A DNA stretch of 64,000 nucleotides from Marinovum sp034669705. Lineage in GTDB: Bacteria; Pseudomonadota; Alphaproteobacteria; Rhodobacterales; Rhodobacteraceae. The position numbers and the translations under genes were made by a program. Within the stretch, counting starts at the first letter, position 1. Each line of letters opens with the position of its first letter. The stretch covers positions 45,681 through 109,680 of the forward strand of contig NZ_JAXMOR010000016.1 in assembly GCF_034669705.1 (NCBI RefSeq), given 5' to 3'. This document shows positions 53,739 to 62,812 of the stretch, in pieces. The notes under the pieces were generated by a model. It saw only the letters and a program-made list of their open reading frames with translations. It made no database searches and was not told the origin of the DNA.

Positions 53739-54842
53739 ATGCCCTCTGATTTCGAGATCTTCCTCGCCTGTCCCCCCGGCCTCGAGCCGCTGCTGCGCGA
53801 CGAGGCCCGCGCCGCCGGGTTCAATGCCCCCGCCTGCACCCCCGGCGGCGTCACCCTGCGCGGCGGCTGGCCCGAGGTCTGGCGCGCCAACCTCTGCCTG
53901 CGCGGTGCCAGCCGGGTGCTGGCGCGGATCGGGGAATTTCGCGCCATGCATCTGGCGCAGCTCGACAAGCGCGCCCGCAAGCTCGACTGGCGCGCGGTGC
54001 TGCGCCCGGACGTGCCGGTCAAGGTCGAGGCCACCTGCCGCAAGTCGCGCATCTACCACGCCAAGGCCGCGACCCAGCGGGTCGAGGGCGCGCTCGAGGC
54101 CGCGGGCATCCCGCTCAGCCCAGAGGCCGATCTGGTGCTCAGGCTGCGGATCGAGGACGACCTCTGCACCTTCAGCGTCGATACCTCGGGCGATTTGCTG
54201 CACAAGCGCGGCTTCAAGACCGGCACCGGCAAGGCGCCGATGCGAGAGACCCTGGCCGCGCTTTTCCTGCGCGGCGCGGGCTTTGACGGCGCGATGCCGG
54301 TGATCGACCCGATGTGCGGTTCCGGCACCTTCGTGATCGAGGCGGCGGAAATGGCCACTGGCCGCGCCCCGGGCCGCGGCCGGGCCTTCGCCTTCGAGCG
54401 GCTCGCCAGTTTCGACGCCGCCGCTTGGCAGGCGATGCGCGCCGACGTGCGCCCCTGCGAGACCGCGCTCACCTTCCATGGTTCGGACCGCAACGAAGGC
54501 GCCATCGCCAATGCCGTCGCCAACGCCGAACGTGCCGGCGTGGCCGGCTGCACCCGCTTCCGCCACCACGCGATCAGCGATCTCACCCCGCCGGAGGGGC
54601 CAAAGGGCCTGGTGATCGCCAACCCGCCCTATGGCGGCCGGATCGGCAACAAGAAGCTGCTCTACGGCCTCTACGGCAGCTTCGGCACGGTGTTGAAAGA
54701 GCGCTTCGCCGGCTGGCGCGTCGGCATCGTCACCAGCGAGGCCGGGTTGGCACGGGCCACCGGGATCAAGCTCGAGGCCGGGCCGGTGGTCGATCACGGC
54801 GGCATTCGCATCAGGCTGTACCAGGGCCGGATTGACGGCTGA
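53739..54842 (+). CDS. THUMP-domain SAM-dependent RNA methyltransferase (RlmL/Trm-like)
   Basis: 367-aa class I methyltransferase. The N-terminal THUMP-like RNA-binding region is at about 1-160 (FEIFLACPPGLEPLLRDEAR). The Rossmann domain has DPMCGSGTFVIEAAEMATGR as the SAM loop and catalytic NPPYGGRIG, the NPPY motif of N-methylating enzymes. The closest known group is RlmL/YcbY N-terminal (m2G of 23S rRNA). It probably modifies rRNA or tRNA guanosine. Housekeeping role; it ends 23 bp before the next gene. Confidence 0.88.
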   Translation: MPSDFEIFLACPPGLEPLLRDEARAAGFNAPACTPGGVTLRGGWPEVWRANLCLRGASRVLARIGEFRAMHLAQLDKRARKLDWRAVLRPDVPVKVEATCRKSRIYHAKAATQRVEGALEAAGIPLSPEADLVLRLRIEDDLCTFSVDTSGDLLHKRGFKTGTGKAPMRETLAALFLRGAGFDGAMPVIDPMCGSGTFVIEAAEMATGRAPGRGRAFAFERLASFDAAAWQAMRADVRPCETALTFHGSDRNEGAIANAVANAERAGVAGCTRFRHHAISDLTPPEGPKGLVIANPPYGGRIGNKKLLYGLYGSFGTVLKERFAGWRVGIVTSEAGLARATGIKLEAGPVVDHGGIRIRLYQGRIDG

Positions 54843-54865
54843 CAATTTCCACAGGAGACATTCAC

Positions 54866-55804
54866 ATGACACAGGTTCTGGCCATCGGAACATTCAACGA
54901 CACGGAAGCCGCAGCCCTGACCGAGGCCTTCGGATGCCGCGTCCTGGCCGAGGTGGACGGGCTCGGCGGGCTCGATCAGGCGGTGCGCGACGCGGTCACC
55001 GCTGTGGCCTTCAAGGGCCACCAGGGCTTTGGCGCGGCCGAGATGGCGCAGCTGCCCGGCCTGAAGCTGCTGGCGAATTACGGCGTGGGCTACGATTCGA
55101 TCGATGTGGCCGCGGCCAGTGCGCAAGGCATCACCGTGACCAACACGCCGGATGTGCTCAACGACGACGTGGCCGACCTGGCAATCGCGCTCTGGCTGAT
55201 GCAGGGCCGCGAGATGCAGCAGGCCGCTGACTGGGTCCGCTCGGGGAACTGGGCCGGCGAGGGCGCGTTCGGCCTGTCGCGCAAGCTCAGCGGCAGCAAG
55301 GTCGGCGTTGTCGGCCTGGGCCGGATCGGGCGTGAGATCGCCGAGCGGCTGGCGGCGTTCAAATGCGAGGTGCATTATCACTCGCGTTCGCAAAAGCAGA
55401 CGCCGGGCTGGGCCTATCACGCCGATCCGGTGGCGCTGGCTTCGGCGGTGGATTTCCTCTTCATCGCGCTGGTCGGCGGCCCGGAGACCGAGGGCTATGT
55501 CTCGAAAGAGGTGATTTCAGCGTTGGGTCCGCGCGGCGTGATCGTCAATATTTCGCGCGGCTCGACGGTGGACGAGACGGCGATGCTCGACGCGCTCGAG
55601 GCCGGTGAACTGGCGGGCGCGGCGCTCGACGTGTTCGTCAACGAGCCGCAGATCGATCCGCGTTTTCTGGCGCTGCCCAACGTGGTGATCCAGCCGCACC
55701 AGGGATCGGCCACCCATGACACCCGTGCCGCTATGGCCCGGCTGCAGCGCGACAATATCGCCGCTCATCTGGCCGGCGCGGCGCTGTTGACGCCGGTGAA
55801 CTGA
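54866..55804 (+). CDS. D-2-hydroxyacid dehydrogenase (glyoxylate/hydroxypyruvate reductase-like)
   Basis: 312-aa NAD(P)-dependent dehydrogenase. The cofactor loop VGVVGLGRIGREIA is at about 148-161. The catalytic triad is in NISRGSTVDE (Arg), FVNEPQI (Glu) and QPHQGSATHDTR (His). NYGVGYDSIDV is the substrate-side loop. The type fits GhrB-like enzymes that reduce glyoxylate, hydroxypyruvate or 2-ketogluconate. AGGAG precedes the ATG. It borders the sugar-acid module, where it could handle glyoxylate or glycolate made from sugar acids. It may instead be read with the methyltransferase upstream. Confidence 0.9.
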   Translation: MTQVLAIGTFNDTEAAALTEAFGCRVLAEVDGLGGLDQAVRDAVTAVAFKGHQGFGAAEMAQLPGLKLLANYGVGYDSIDVAAASAQGITVTNTPDVLNDDVADLAIALWLMQGREMQQAADWVRSGNWAGEGAFGLSRKLSGSKVGVVGLGRIGREIAERLAAFKCEVHYHSRSQKQTPGWAYHADPVALASAVDFLFIALVGGPETEGYVSKEVISALGPRGVIVNISRGSTVDETAMLDALEAGELAGAALDVFVNEPQIDPRFLALPNVVIQPHQGSATHDTRAAMARLQRDNIAAHLAGAALLTPVN

Positions 55805-55839
55805 GACCGCCGGCGGCGCAGCACGCCGCCGGCACGCCC

Positions 55840-56757
55840 TCAGGCGAAGGCGCCCTTGTCGAAGATCTCGGGCACCAGCGCACCGGGGGCCTGGATCACC
55901 TCGGCGGCCAGCGCCATGGCGCGGGTGGCGGCGGCTTCGAGGTCATGGCCGGTGGCGAGCGAGGCCAGCAGGCCGGCGGCAAAACTGTCACCGGCCGCGG
56001 TGGTGTCCACCGGCGTGACCTTTTGCGGTTGCAGGGTGATGAGGCCGCTCTGCGCGGTCCAGAGCGTCAGCGGGCCACCGCCATCCTTGACCGCGATCAG
56101 CTTGGCCCCGCCGTCGCGGTAGCGTTTGACGGTGTCCTCGGGCGTCGCGTCGCCGAACAGCGCGGTTTCCTCGTCGAACGAGGGCAGCACCACATCGGCC
56201 ACCGAGGCGCCCAGCGTCAGCCCTTCGCGCATCGCCTCCTCGCTGCCCCAGAGCTTGGGCCGCAGGTTGGTGTCGAAGGCGATCTGGGTGCCGGCCTCGC
56301 GGGCGCGGGTCAGCACCTCGCAGAAGGTCTGGCGCTGCTCGGGCGGCAGGATCGCCAGGGTGATGCCGGAGAAATGTACGATGTCGCGGCCGCGGGTGAT
56401 CTGTTCCAGCCAGGCCGGGTCCTCGGCCATCGCCTTGGCCGCCGATTGGCCGCGCCAGTAGGAAAAGCTGCGCTCGCCGTCCTGCAGCGAGATCATGTAG
56501 AGCCCGACGGTGCGGTCCTCGAGCCGGCGCATGGCGCTGGTGTCGACGCCGTGGCTTTCCATATAGGCCGCCATCTCGTCGGAGATCGCATCGGTGCCGA
56601 TGCACGAACCATAGCCGACAGTCCAGCTCTCTGGCAGCAGGCGGCGGGCATACCAGGCGGTGTTGAAGGTGTCGCCGGCAAAGCCCCGGCGGCACTTGCC
56701 GTTCTCGAGCGGGCCGATCTCGACCATGCATTCTCCGAGCGCGAGGAAATCGGCCAT
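55840..56757 (-). CDS. kdgK: 2-keto-3-deoxygluconate kinase (PfkB family)
   Basis: 305-aa ribokinase-like sugar kinase. The N-terminal LGECMVEIGPLENG and GFAGDTFNTAWYARR bind sugar. SFSYWRGQSAAK (about 97-108) matches the YWR motif of KDG kinases. The C-terminal D-T-T-A-A-G-D257-S-F holds the catalytic Asp. It phosphorylates 2-keto-3-deoxygluconate to KDPG for Entner-Doudoroff aldolase. It lies downstream of the FAD oxidase on the minus strand with a 187-bp gap. The enzyme could take up 2-keto-3-deoxy acids from the dehydratase of the divergent operon if the substrate is a hexonate. Confidence 0.82.
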   Translation of the reverse strand: MADFLALGECMVEIGPLENGKCRRGFAGDTFNTAWYARRLLPESWTVGYGSCIGTDAISDEMAAYMESHGVDTSAMRRLEDRTVGLYMISLQDGERSFSYWRGQSAAKAMAEDPAWLEQITRGRDIVHFSGITLAILPPEQRQTFCEVLTRAREAGTQIAFDTNLRPKLWGSEEAMREGLTLGASVADVVLPSFDEETALFGDATPEDTVKRYRDGGAKLIAVKDGGGPLTLWTAQSGLITLQPQKVTPVDTTAAGDSFAAGLLASLATGHDLEAAATRAMALAAEVIQAPGALVPEIFDKGAFA

Positions 56758-56944
56758 CAGCAGGGCCCTCCCGTCACGCCGGAGAAGCGGGCGGTCTGTG
56801 CTGCGAGGGGCGCGGGGGCAGGGGTGGTCACTGGATCGTCCTCATGCTGTCTGGGCCGGGCCTGAGACTGGCCCCGGCTACTGGTATGTCAATACGCGGT
56901 GATGGCCGAAAGGTACAGCACCCAGCGCCGGGGGTCAGCGCGGC

Positions 56945-58324
56945 TCAGGCGTCCTCGGGCGGCAACAGCTTGCCGGGGTTGAGGATGCCGCGCGGATCAT
57001 AGGCCTGCTTGATCGCCCGCATGTAGCCCAGCGCCGCGCCGTGCTCGCGCGCCATGTAGGCCTGTTTGCCGATGCCGATGCCATGCTCGCCAGAGACCGT
57101 GCCGCCGAGCGACAGCGCCAGGTCATTCAGCGCGTTGACGAAGCCCTTGGCGGTCTCCAACTCGCCGGCGTCATCGGGATCGATCCGCAGGCCGCAGTGA
57201 AAGTTGCCGTCGCCCACGTGGCCGACGATGCTGCAGGTCAGGCCAAGGGCGCGCGAGCGCGCCTGCGCCGCGGTCACCGCCTCGGCCAGTTTCGAGATCG
57301 GCACGCAGACATCGGTGGACATGGTGCGCTTGCCGGGCGCCAGCGCGCCGGTGGCGTAATGCGCGCCGTGGCGCAGCGCCCAGAGCTTGCTGCGATCCTC
57401 GGGCCTCTCGGCCAGCGCCAGACCGGTGGCGCCGAAATCCTCGGCGATCTCGGCAAAGGCCCGCGACTGGTCGGCGACGCCGGCGGCGGTGCCGTGGAAC
57501 TCGAGGAACAGATGCGGCTTTTCCGGCAGGCCGGCATCGCTCGAGAGGTTGAAGCCGCGCACCATCATTTCGTCGACCAGCTCGATCCGCGCCATCGGCA
57601 GGCCGGACTGGATGGTCAGGATCACGCAGTTGACCGCATCCTCGACGCTCTCGAACCGGCAGGTGGCGGCGCTGATCGCCTCGGGCTGGCCAAAGAGCTT
57701 CAAGGTGACCTCGGTAATCACCCCCAGCGTGCCCTCCGAGCCCAGCAGAAGATGCGTCAGGTCATACCCGGTGGAGGATTTGCGCGCCTGACTGCCGGTG
57801 CGGATCACCGTGCCGTCGGCCATCACCGCCTCGAGCGCCAGCACAACGTCGCGCATGGTGCCGTAGCGCACCGCCATGGTGCCGCTGGCGCGCGTCGCCG
57901 CCATGCCGCCGATCGAGGCATTGGCGCCGGGATCGATCGGAAAGAACAGCCCCGTGGCGCGCAGTTCGGTGTTGAGCGCCTCGCGGGTCAGGCCGGGCTG
58001 CACGGTGCAGTTGAGATCCTCAGCGTTCACCGCAAGCACCCGGGTCATCCGGGTCATGTCGAGACTGATCCCGCCGTGGATCGCAAGGTGCTGACCTTCG
58101 AGCGACGAACCTGCGGCAAAGGGCGTCACCGGGCAGCGCGCCTCATGGCAGATCGCCAGGATGCGCGAGACCTCTTCGGTGGTCTCGGGGTAGGCCACCG
58201 CATCCGGCAGGGCCTGGGCGAACCAGGTCTCGTTGCGGGCGTGCAGGTCGCGGTGGCTTTGGGCAGTGGCGAGCCTGTCGCCAAGCAGCGCGCGCAGCGC
58301 CTGGATTGCGGCCTCATGTGCCAT
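56945..58324 (-). CDS. FAD-linked oxidase (D-lactate/glycolate dehydrogenase-like)
   Basis: 459-aa vanillyl-alcohol-oxidase-fold flavoprotein. The FAD-binding half has PVTPFAAGSSLEGQ and DPGANASIGGMAATRASGT. The C-terminal cap has IVGHVGDGNFHCGL and SGEHGIGIGK, standard for D-lactate dehydrogenase (Dld1/GlcD group). It oxidises a D-2-hydroxyacid, passing electrons to cytochrome c or quinone. AGGAGA precedes the ATG at 58324; the frame continues far upstream but without a start site. Divergent from the dehydratase operon across a TGGTATACCA palindrome, so it is coregulated and probably oxidises a pathway product. Confidence 0.9.
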   Translation of the reverse strand: MAHEAAIQALRALLGDRLATAQSHRDLHARNETWFAQALPDAVAYPETTEEVSRILAICHEARCPVTPFAAGSSLEGQHLAIHGGISLDMTRMTRVLAVNAEDLNCTVQPGLTREALNTELRATGLFFPIDPGANASIGGMAATRASGTMAVRYGTMRDVVLALEAVMADGTVIRTGSQARKSSTGYDLTHLLLGSEGTLGVITEVTLKLFGQPEAISAATCRFESVEDAVNCVILTIQSGLPMARIELVDEMMVRGFNLSSDAGLPEKPHLFLEFHGTAAGVADQSRAFAEIAEDFGATGLALAERPEDRSKLWALRHGAHYATGALAPGKRTMSTDVCVPISKLAEAVTAAQARSRALGLTCSIVGHVGDGNFHCGLRIDPDDAGELETAKGFVNALNDLALSLGGTVSGEHGIGIGKQAYMAREHGAALGYMRAIKQAYDPRGILNPGKLLPPEDA

Positions 58325-58389
58325 AGGCAGTCTCCTGTGTCCCGGCGGGGGATGCCGCCGCCGCGAGTCGGCTTGTGTCTCGGCTGATT

Positions 58390-58399
58390 TGGTATACCA
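58390..58399. promoter_or_regulatory. UxuR-like GntR operator in the divergent region
   Basis: Perfect palindrome TGGTATACCA within ATTTGGTATACCATTT. E. coli UxuR/ExuR sites (FCD-type GntR) have the core AATTGGTATACCAATT, so the FCD-type regulator encoded at 61161 is the likely binder. It sits between the FAD oxidase and dehydratase starts, able to control both. Confidence 0.65.
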
Positions 58400-58502
58400 T
58401 TTCGCGCAGACAGGCCATGGCACGGACGGCGCGGCGGGGATGTGACCCGCCAGCGCCGTGGCCGTGGCGAACCTGAGACGGGACAGAGGCGGGAGACAGG
58501 TG

Positions 58503-60284
58503 ATGAGTGACAGCAGTGGCAAGACGCGATTCAGGTCGCAGCAATGGTTCGACAATCCCGACAACCCGGGGATGACCGCGCTTTATATCGAGCGCTACCA
58601 GAACCAGGAATACACCCGCGAGGAGCTTCAGGGCGGCAAGCCGGTGATCGGCATCGCCCAGACCGGCAGCGATCTGGCGCCCTGCAACAAGATCCACGTC
58701 TTCCTGATGGACCGGATCAAGGCCGGCATCCGCGCCGCCGGCGGCATCCCGATGGAATTCCCGGTGCATCCGATCCAGGAGACCGGCAAGCGGCCCACCG
58801 CCGCGCTCGACCGCAACCTGTCGTATCTGGGGCTGGTCGAGGTGCTGCACGGCTATCCGATCGACGGCGTGGTGCTGACCACCGGCTGCGACAAGACCAC
58901 CCCGGCGATGCTGATGGGGGCGGCGACGGTCGACCTGCCGGCGATCGCGCTCAATGGCGGTCCGATGCTGGATGGCTGGTGGAAAGGCAAGCGCGCCGGA
59001 TCGGGCACCATTGTCTGGGAGAGCCGGCGTCTGCTGGCCGAGGGCAAGATCGATTACGAGGAATTCATGAGCCGGGTCTGCTCTTCGGCGCCGTCGCTGG
59101 GCCATTGCAACACCATGGGCACCGCCAGCACGATGAACGCCATGGCCGAGGCCCTGGGCATGACCCTGACCGGCAGCTCCGCCATCCCAGCGCCGTTCCG
59201 CGAGCGCATGGCGATGGCCTATGAGACCGGCAAGCGGATCGTGCAGATGACGATCGACGACCTGAAACCCTCGGACATCCTGACCCGGGAGGCCTTCGAG
59301 AACGCGATCATCGTCAATGGCGCGATCGGCGGCAGCACCAATGCGCCGCCGCACCTGCAGGCCATCGCGCGCCATGCCGGGGTCGATCTCGATGTGACCG
59401 ACTGGGAGAGCGTCGGCTTCGACGTGCCGCTGCTGCTCAACATGCAGCCGGCGGGCGAATACCTGGGCGAGAGCTTCTTCCGCGCCGGCGGGGTGCCGGC
59501 GGTGATGGGCGAGCTGATGAAGGCCGGGCGGCTGCACGAGGGCGCGATGACCGCCACCGGCAACACCGTGGGCGCCAATCTGGCGGGCGTCGAGAGTGTC
59601 GATACCGCGGTGATCCGGCCCTATGACGACCCGCTGCGCCAGAACGCCGGGTTCAAGGTGCTCTCGGGCAACCTGTTCGACTCGGCGCTGATGAAGACCA
59701 GCGTGATCTCTGAGGAGTTCCGCCAGCGGTTCCTGTCGGAGCCGGGGCAGGAGGGGGTCTTCGAGGCGCGCGCCGTCGTCTTTGAAGGGCCCGAGGATTA
59801 CCACGACCGGATCAACGACGCCTCGCTCGAGATCGACGAGCGCACGATCCTGTTCATTCGCAATGTCGGCTGCGTCGGCTATCCCGGCTCGGCCGAGGTG
59901 GTGAACATGCAGCCGCCGGATGCGCTGATCCGGCAGGGAGTAAATCACCTGCCGACGGTGGGCGATGGCCGGCAGTCCGGCACCTCGGAAAGCCCCTCGA
60001 TCCTCAATGCCTCGCCCGAGTCGGTGGTCGGCGGCGGTCTGGCGCTGCTCGAGACCGGCGACCGGGTGCGGCTCGACCTCAGTGCCTCGCGGATGGATGC
60101 GCTGGTGGACGACGCCGAGTGGCAGGCGCGGCGCGAGGCTTGGCAGGCGCCGGAGATCCGCAGCCAGACGCCCTGGCAGGAGATCTACCGCCAGCACGTG
60201 GGACAACTGGCGCAGGGCGGCTGTCTCGAACTGGCGACGGCCTACCAGAAGATCCGCCACGACATGCCACGCGACAACCACTGA
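58503..60284 (+). CDS. IlvD/Edd-family sugar-acid dehydratase (L-arabinonate/D-xylonate type)
   Basis: 593-aa [2Fe-2S] dehydratase. Cluster ligands C61, C129 (TTGCDKTTPA) and C202 (SLGHCNTMGTA) stand two residues beyond those known for Rhizobium L-arabinonate dehydratase (59, 127, 200), and the active-site SGTSESPSIL Ser is present. It turns an aldonic acid into a 2-keto-3-deoxy acid. GGGAGA lies ahead of the ATG; an upstream in-frame start at 58458 lacks support. First gene of the operon dehydratase-SDR-GntR-FAH-lactonase. Pentonate versus hexonate or 6-deoxyhexonate specificity is open. Confidence 0.88.
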   Translation: MSDSSGKTRFRSQQWFDNPDNPGMTALYIERYQNQEYTREELQGGKPVIGIAQTGSDLAPCNKIHVFLMDRIKAGIRAAGGIPMEFPVHPIQETGKRPTAALDRNLSYLGLVEVLHGYPIDGVVLTTGCDKTTPAMLMGAATVDLPAIALNGGPMLDGWWKGKRAGSGTIVWESRRLLAEGKIDYEEFMSRVCSSAPSLGHCNTMGTASTMNAMAEALGMTLTGSSAIPAPFRERMAMAYETGKRIVQMTIDDLKPSDILTREAFENAIIVNGAIGGSTNAPPHLQAIARHAGVDLDVTDWESVGFDVPLLLNMQPAGEYLGESFFRAGGVPAVMGELMKAGRLHEGAMTATGNTVGANLAGVESVDTAVIRPYDDPLRQNAGFKVLSGNLFDSALMKTSVISEEFRQRFLSEPGQEGVFEARAVVFEGPEDYHDRINDASLEIDERTILFIRNVGCVGYPGSAEVVNMQPPDALIRQGVNHLPTVGDGRQSGTSESPSILNASPESVVGGGLALLETGDRVRLDLSASRMDALVDDAEWQARREAWQAPEIRSQTPWQEIYRQHVGQLAQGGCLELATAYQKIRHDMPRDNH

Positions 60285-60296
60285 CCGGAGGGCGTC

Positions 60297-61031
60297 ATGC
60301 CATCGATCATCATCACCGGCGGCGGTGGCGGCATCGGCCGCGCCTGCGCCGAAACCTTTGCCGAGGCCGGCTGGCAGGTGGCGGTGCTGGGCCGCCGGCC
60401 CGAGCCGCTGGAGGCGCTGGCGGCGCGCTATGACGGGCTGCTGCCGATGCCCTGCGACGTGACCGACGCGGCCTCGGTGGATGCAGCCTTTGATGCGGCG
60501 CTGGAGGCCTGGGGCCGGATCGACGTGCTGTTCAACAATGCCGGCGTTTCGGTGCCCGGCGCGGTGATCGACGAGGTCTCGGTCGCCGACTGGCGGCGCT
60601 GCATCGACGTCAACCTCACCGGCAGCTTCCTCTGCGCCCGGGCCGCCTTTGCCCGGATGCGGGCGCAGGATCCGCAGGGCGGTCGGATTATCAACAATGG
60701 TTCGGTCTCGGCGCAGGTGCCGCGCAGGGGCTCGGCGCCCTATACCGCCTCGAAGCACGCGATCACCGGGCTGACCCGGTCGATCTCGCTTGACGGGCGG
60801 GCCTTCGACATCGCCTGCGGCCAGATCGACATCGGCAACGCGCTGACCGAGATGGCCGAGAAGATGACCCGCGGCGTGCCCCAGGCCGATGGCGAGATTG
60901 CGGTGGAGCCGGTGATGGACGTGGCGCATGTGGCGTCTTCGGTGCTGCACATGGCGACATTGCCGCTGGAGGCCAATGTGCAGTTCATGACGGTGATGGC
61001 CAGCGCCATGCCCTATATCGGGCGTGGCTGA
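60297..61031 (+). CDS. Short-chain dehydrogenase (candidate 2-keto-3-deoxy acid 4-dehydrogenase)
   Basis: 244-aa classical SDR. Cofactor loop TGGGGGIG (7-14), NNAG (80-83), and catalytic S136, Y149 and K153 (YTASK). CGQIDIGNALTEMAEKM is the substrate-side loop. Set between a sugar-acid dehydratase and an FAH-type hydrolase, it fits the enzyme that oxidises 2-keto-3-deoxy acids to 2,4-diketo-3-deoxy acids in non-phosphorylative sugar pathways; alternatively it may be the initial sugar dehydrogenase. It starts 12 bp after the dehydratase. Confidence 0.88.
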   Translation: MPSIIITGGGGGIGRACAETFAEAGWQVAVLGRRPEPLEALAARYDGLLPMPCDVTDAASVDAAFDAALEAWGRIDVLFNNAGVSVPGAVIDEVSVADWRRCIDVNLTGSFLCARAAFARMRAQDPQGGRIINNGSVSAQVPRRGSAPYTASKHAITGLTRSISLDGRAFDIACGQIDIGNALTEMAEKMTRGVPQADGEIAVEPVMDVAHVASSVLHMATLPLEANVQFMTVMASAMPYIGRG

Positions 61032-61037
61032 AGGTTT

Positions 61038-61111
61038 GGGGGCTCTGCCCCCGCCGCCCCGGTGGGGCGACTCCCCCGAGGGTATTTTTGAACAGAAGAA
61101 GATCAGGATCG
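61038..61111 (+). repeat. Intergenic repeat copy 2: mini-hairpin plus conserved tail
   Basis: Hairpin GGGGGC / GCCCCC with a three-base loop (61038-61052), then the conserved tail at 61074-61111 opening CCCCGAGGGTATTTT and ending AGGATCG, close to the copy at 8311-8376. It lies between the SDR and GntR genes. Confidence 0.6.
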
Positions 61112-61160
61112 TGACAGGATGGGGAGGGATGCCCGATCCGGCGCGCGGCCCGGGAGACGG

Positions 61161-61844
61161 ATGATGGCGGCGGAAAGCCGGGCGGAACAGATCGCGGACC
61201 GGTTGCGGCGCGACATCCTTCTGGGGGTGCTGGCGCCGGGGGCGGCGATCAAGGAACGTGACAGCGCCCAGGACATGGGCGTGAGCCGCACGCCGATGCG
61301 CGAGGCGATCCGCATCCTGGCCAAGGAGGGGCTGGTGGCGCTGCGGCCGTCGCGCAGCCCGGTGGTGGCGCAGCCGACGCTCGAGGACGTGACCGATGCC
61401 ATCGACGTGCTGACCGCGCTCGAGCTGCTCTCGGTGCGGCTGGCCTGCGAGCGGGCCAGCGACGCCGAGATCGCCGCCATCCGCGAGATCGAGCGCGAGG
61501 TGGCGGCGCAGTACGGCGGGCTCGACCCGGTGGCGCGGTTCGAACATGACATGGGGTTTCACAAAACGATCGCCGCCGCCGCCCATAACGCCATGCTGGC
61601 CGAGACCCATGGCGCCTATCTCGCGCGGCTCTGGCGGGCGCGCTATCTCTCGACCCTGAACCCCAAGGCGAAGAGTGGCATCCTTGTGCAGCATGCCGCC
61701 ATCGCCGAAGCCCTCGGCGCCCGCGATGCGGCGACCGCCGAGGCGCACCTCGCCGCGCATCTGGCGCAGCTGCGGGTCAACGTGCGCGACTTCTTTCAAT
61801 CGACCGCGGTGGCTTCGGCCGCCGGGCAAAGGCGCCCGGAATGA
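61161..61844 (+). CDS. GntR-family (FCD) transcriptional regulator
   Basis: 227-aa GntR regulator. The HTH is at about residues 6-70 (QIADRLRRDILLGVLAPGAA, DMGVSRTPMREAIRILAKEG), followed by an FCD ligand domain with ARFEHDMGFHKTIAAAAHN (metal-site Asp and His). GGGAGA lies before two adjacent ATGs; the first was used. Embedded in the sugar-acid operon, it is the natural candidate to bind the TGGTATACCA site at 58390 and respond to a sugar acid. Confidence 0.92.
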   Translation: MMAAESRAEQIADRLRRDILLGVLAPGAAIKERDSAQDMGVSRTPMREAIRILAKEGLVALRPSRSPVVAQPTLEDVTDAIDVLTALELLSVRLACERASDAEIAAIREIEREVAAQYGGLDPVARFEHDMGFHKTIAAAAHNAMLAETHGAYLARLWRARYLSTLNPKAKSGILVQHAAIAEALGARDAATAEAHLAAHLAQLRVNVRDFFQSTAVASAAGQRRPE

Positions 61845-61888
61845 CCGGGCGTGCCACTTTCAAAGACCGACAACAAGGATGATGTGAG

Positions 61889-62728
61889 ATGAAACTCTTG
61901 CGATACGGCGCCGAGGGCGCGGAAAAGACCGGGATGCTCGACGCCGACGGCAAGGTCCGCGACCTGAGCGCCCATCTGCCGGACCTCTCTGGCGCCGCGC
62001 TGGCCGGCCTGACCGATCTGCGCGACATCGACCCGGCCACGCTGCCGCTGGTCGAGGAACCCGGCCGGATCGGCGCCTGCCTGTCGACGGTGCCGAACTT
62101 CTTTTGCGTCGGCCTGAACTATGCGCTGCACGCCAAGGAATCCGGCCTCGATGCGCCGAGCGAACCGGTGCTGTTTTCCAAGGCGACCTCGGCGCTTTCC
62201 GGGCCTTTCGATCCGGTGATCATCCCGCGCGGCTCTGAAAAGACCGACTGGGAGGTCGAACTGGGTGTCGTGATCGGCCGCGCGGCGCATTACGTCGGCG
62301 AGGACGAGGCGCTGGACTGCGTGGCGGGCTACTGCACCGTCAACGACGTTTCGGAACGCGCCTATCAGATCGAGCGGCTGGGCCAGTGGATCAAGGGCAA
62401 GTCGGCGCCGAGCTTTGCCCCGATCGGCCCCTGGCTGGTGACCGCCGACGAGGTGCCGGACCCGCAGGCGCTGGATGTCAGCCTGATGCTCAACGGCGAG
62501 ACAGTGCAATCGTCGAACACCTCCGACATGATCTTCTCGGTGCGCGAGATCGTCTCCTACATGAGCCAGTTCATGAAGCTGCAGCCCGGCGACATCATCG
62601 CCACCGGCACCCCGGCCGGCGTCGGCATGGGGATGAACCCGCAGCGCTTCCTCAAGCCCGGTGACGTCATGGAGGTGACGGTCGAGGGGCTTGGCCGCCA
62701 GCGCCAGGAAGCCGTGGCCGCGACATGA
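61889..62728 (+). CDS. Fumarylacetoacetate hydrolase-family protein (candidate 2,4-diketo-3-deoxy acid hydrolase)
   Basis: 279-aa FAH-family enzyme. Metal ligands E122 and E124 (DWEVELGVVIG) and D153 (VNDVSERAYQ) are present, followed by KGKSAPSFAPIGPWLVT and GDIIATGTPAGVGMGM. In non-phosphorylative sugar pathways this family splits 2,4-diketo-3-deoxy acids to pyruvate plus glycolate (pentoses) or lactate (6-deoxyhexoses). The FAD-linked hydroxyacid oxidase next door would use that second product. Relatives also include ureidoglycolate and oxaloacetate-type lyases. A terminator follows directly. Confidence 0.88.
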   Translation: MKLLRYGAEGAEKTGMLDADGKVRDLSAHLPDLSGAALAGLTDLRDIDPATLPLVEEPGRIGACLSTVPNFFCVGLNYALHAKESGLDAPSEPVLFSKATSALSGPFDPVIIPRGSEKTDWEVELGVVIGRAAHYVGEDEALDCVAGYCTVNDVSERAYQIERLGQWIKGKSAPSFAPIGPWLVTADEVPDPQALDVSLMLNGETVQSSNTSDMIFSVREIVSYMSQFMKLQPGDIIATGTPAGVGMGMNPQRFLKPGDVMEVTVEGLGRQRQEAVAAT

Positions 62729-62735
62729 TATCCTT

Positions 62736-62761
62736 GGGGCGCTCGACGGGCGCCCCTTTTT
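62736..62761 (+). terminator. Rho-independent terminator after the FAH gene
   Basis: GGGGCGC / GCGCCCC, 7-bp stem (62736-62742, 62750-62756) with a 7-base loop, followed by five T residues. It would separate the FAH gene from the lactonase or partially attenuate it. Confidence 0.85.
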
Positions 62762-62812
62762 CTTGGGCCGGGCGCTGCCCCGGTCGACCAGTCTCACGGG
62801 AGGGAGCCCGCA

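Noticed and set aside
58314..61829. 1171-codon minus-strand frame opposite the dehydratase, SDR and GntR genes
   Set aside because: Same reason: composition-driven antisense frame covering three clear plus-strand genes, no recognisable domain.
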